NCBI RefSeq assembly: GCF_033807715.1
Contig: NC_084587.1
Span: forward strand, 15,509,017 to 15,573,016
Source of the DNA: Cololabis saira
Lineage: Eukaryota; Chordata; Actinopteri; Beloniformes; Belonidae
Direction: 5' to 3'
Length of the DNA stretch: 64,000 nt
Part shown: one piece after another, positions 62,743 through 64,000 of the stretch
Numbering within the stretch: the first letter of the stretch is position 1
Layout of the letters: each line of letters opens with the position of its first letter
The notes under the pieces: model-generated
The model's database searches: none
Told to the model about the DNA's origin: nothing
Seen by the model: the letters and a program-made list of their open reading frames with translations, nothing else
Position numbers and translations under genes: made by a program

Positions 62743-63000
62743 GTCTAGACAACACAACTGATCAGGGACCCTACGTGACTTTCAACAGGGTTACTTCCTA
62801 CTTCCGTGTGGTCCTTATCAAGCGATTAGCAACTCTTACAAGAAGATGAGACATAACTACTAGTGAATCCACCCAGTTTGCTCACAGGGCTGTTAATCAT
62901 TTTAGTATTACAAGCCCATTTTAAAATGAACCCAACCCACATCAGCATTCAAAATCCATGTCAGAATGAGATCTCCATCCATATATTTCACCATTATAAA

Positions 63001-63905
63001 TAGAGCTGGGTATCGATTCAAATGTCAAGAATCGATTCGATTCCGATTCTTAAGATTCAGAATCGATTATCACCATTTGATTCGATCCGATATTGATTTG
63101 GGTTAGTGTTGCCTGGATTATATGACTGTTTATTTATTTAGCCTTTATTTTACCAGGTCGGTCCCATTGAGCCACAATGGTCTCTTTTACAAGGGAAGCC
63201 TGGCCAAGACAGCAGCTTTAAAACATTGAGTTTCAACAGTTAAAACAGACAGTACAAAATTACCTAAAACACCAAGTCAAACAACAATAAAATAAACCGA
63301 ATATAATCTGATCAAATCAGTAGAGCTAGATAATGGGGCTTTCATGAACAAGAACAAGAACGGTATGAGGCTGTAAAATAACTATTGAAATAATAATTTC
63401 ACAATAATTATTGTGAAATAACTAAGAAATAAATAACTCAAATAGGCATTTCAATATCCATTTAAAGTGCAAAAAAAGAAAGAAATTGCAACAGCTCAAG
63501 CAGTAAACAAAGTATTTTAGCTTGTCTGATTTATTCTGTCACCAGACACACAGCTTGCCTTGAAGCACCTGGCATTCTTCAGGTATTTCATGACAAACCG
63601 TGTCCGATAACAAAGAAACCAAACAAGCTATAGTAAATATAGATAATATGAACGTCATTGAACTAATATAACATTTAGAAATTTAAGCTGAATTGTCCAG
63701 CATTTTCTCTAAAGAAAAAGAGTTTTCAAAACTACTGGGACTACTGGGATTAAAGTTCACCAGGCAAAAATGTACTGATGAAGAAAGAGAGAAAAAAATA
63801 AATAAAAAAAAAAAAATTGATCTTTAGACATACAAATCGATTTTTAGGAATTAATATGAGAATCAATTTAGAATCAGAAAATCGATTTTTTTCAACTCAG
63901 GCCTA
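63001..63905. mobile_element. hAT-like element (TAGAGCTGGGTATCGATT)
   Basis: TAGAGCTGGGTATCGATT at the left, a weaker mirror AATCGATTTTTTTCAACTCA then GGCCTA at the right, and perfect flanking ATTATAAA at 62993-63000 and 63906-63913. Holds a block TACCAGGTCGGTCCCATTGA then GCCACAATGG (about 63,150-63,180) found in many fish repeats. Lies in a ube2k intron. Confidence 0.8.
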
Positions 63906-64000
63906 ATTATAAATGCATATCAAAATACCATCCATCCTTACAGGGGTAATGTACAAATGCAAACAGGCCAAATATGACACTGGAGATAACTTTTGATGCA

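Overview
The window is teleost-like nuclear DNA: many small exons with GT-AG introns, vertebrate orthologues, and dense fish-type DNA-transposon debris, microsatellites and LINE/SINE fragments. No viral gene, operon or CRISPR array was recognised. The layout is the vertebrate n4bp2 - pds5a - ube2k block. This order, with n4bp2 and ube2k on one strand and pds5a on the other, is also that of human chromosome 4p14.

Region 1 (about 1-16,090, minus strand): twelve coding exons of n4bp2, which runs off the left edge. They give 1611 codons from the start codon: a CUE domain, a P-loop kinase domain, and the long disordered middle. The C-terminal Smr part lies outside. Region 2 (about 16,090-18,620): head-to-head promoter interval holding a hAT-like element inside TA microsatellites and the CpG-rich 5' end of pds5a. 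Region 3 (18,621-56,503, plus strand): the complete pds5a coding sequence, 32 coding exons, 1295 codons plus stop (1296 if an alternative donor of exon 27 is used). Its intron 1 is 17.7 kb and full of nested transposons. Region 4 (about 56,504-59,640): convergent 3' ends of pds5a and ube2k. Region 5 (59,641-64,000, minus strand): the last four coding exons of ube2k, then an intron with stacked hAT-like elements.

Working together: ube2k makes K48-linked ubiquitin chains, pds5a controls cohesin on chromatin, and n4bp2 is a ubiquitin-binding polynucleotide kinase. They are neighbours by ancient synteny and nothing here shows a shared pathway. All exon joins were checked by reading frame and splice sites by eye; each predicted junction keeps frame and matches the remembered vertebrate protein.

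The transposon layer is the unusual part. At least twelve elements have 8-bp (hAT-type) target duplications that can be read directly. There are four copies of one palindromic MITE, two Harbinger MITEs with 3-bp TWA duplications, a ZBED-type hAT transposase pseudogene, a Tc1 transposase fragment, a MADF-domain fragment, an L2-like LINE tail and a tRNA-derived SINE. The best leads for a second look are a possible unrecognised antisense gene at about 30.0-31.1 kb, a 354-bp palindrome built of CCAATAACGTAATAA-like units in pds5a intron 14, two hAT-like elements sharing one GTCTAGAC target, and a duplicated segment that begins at the pds5a intron 1 donor. I found no convincing new biological system.
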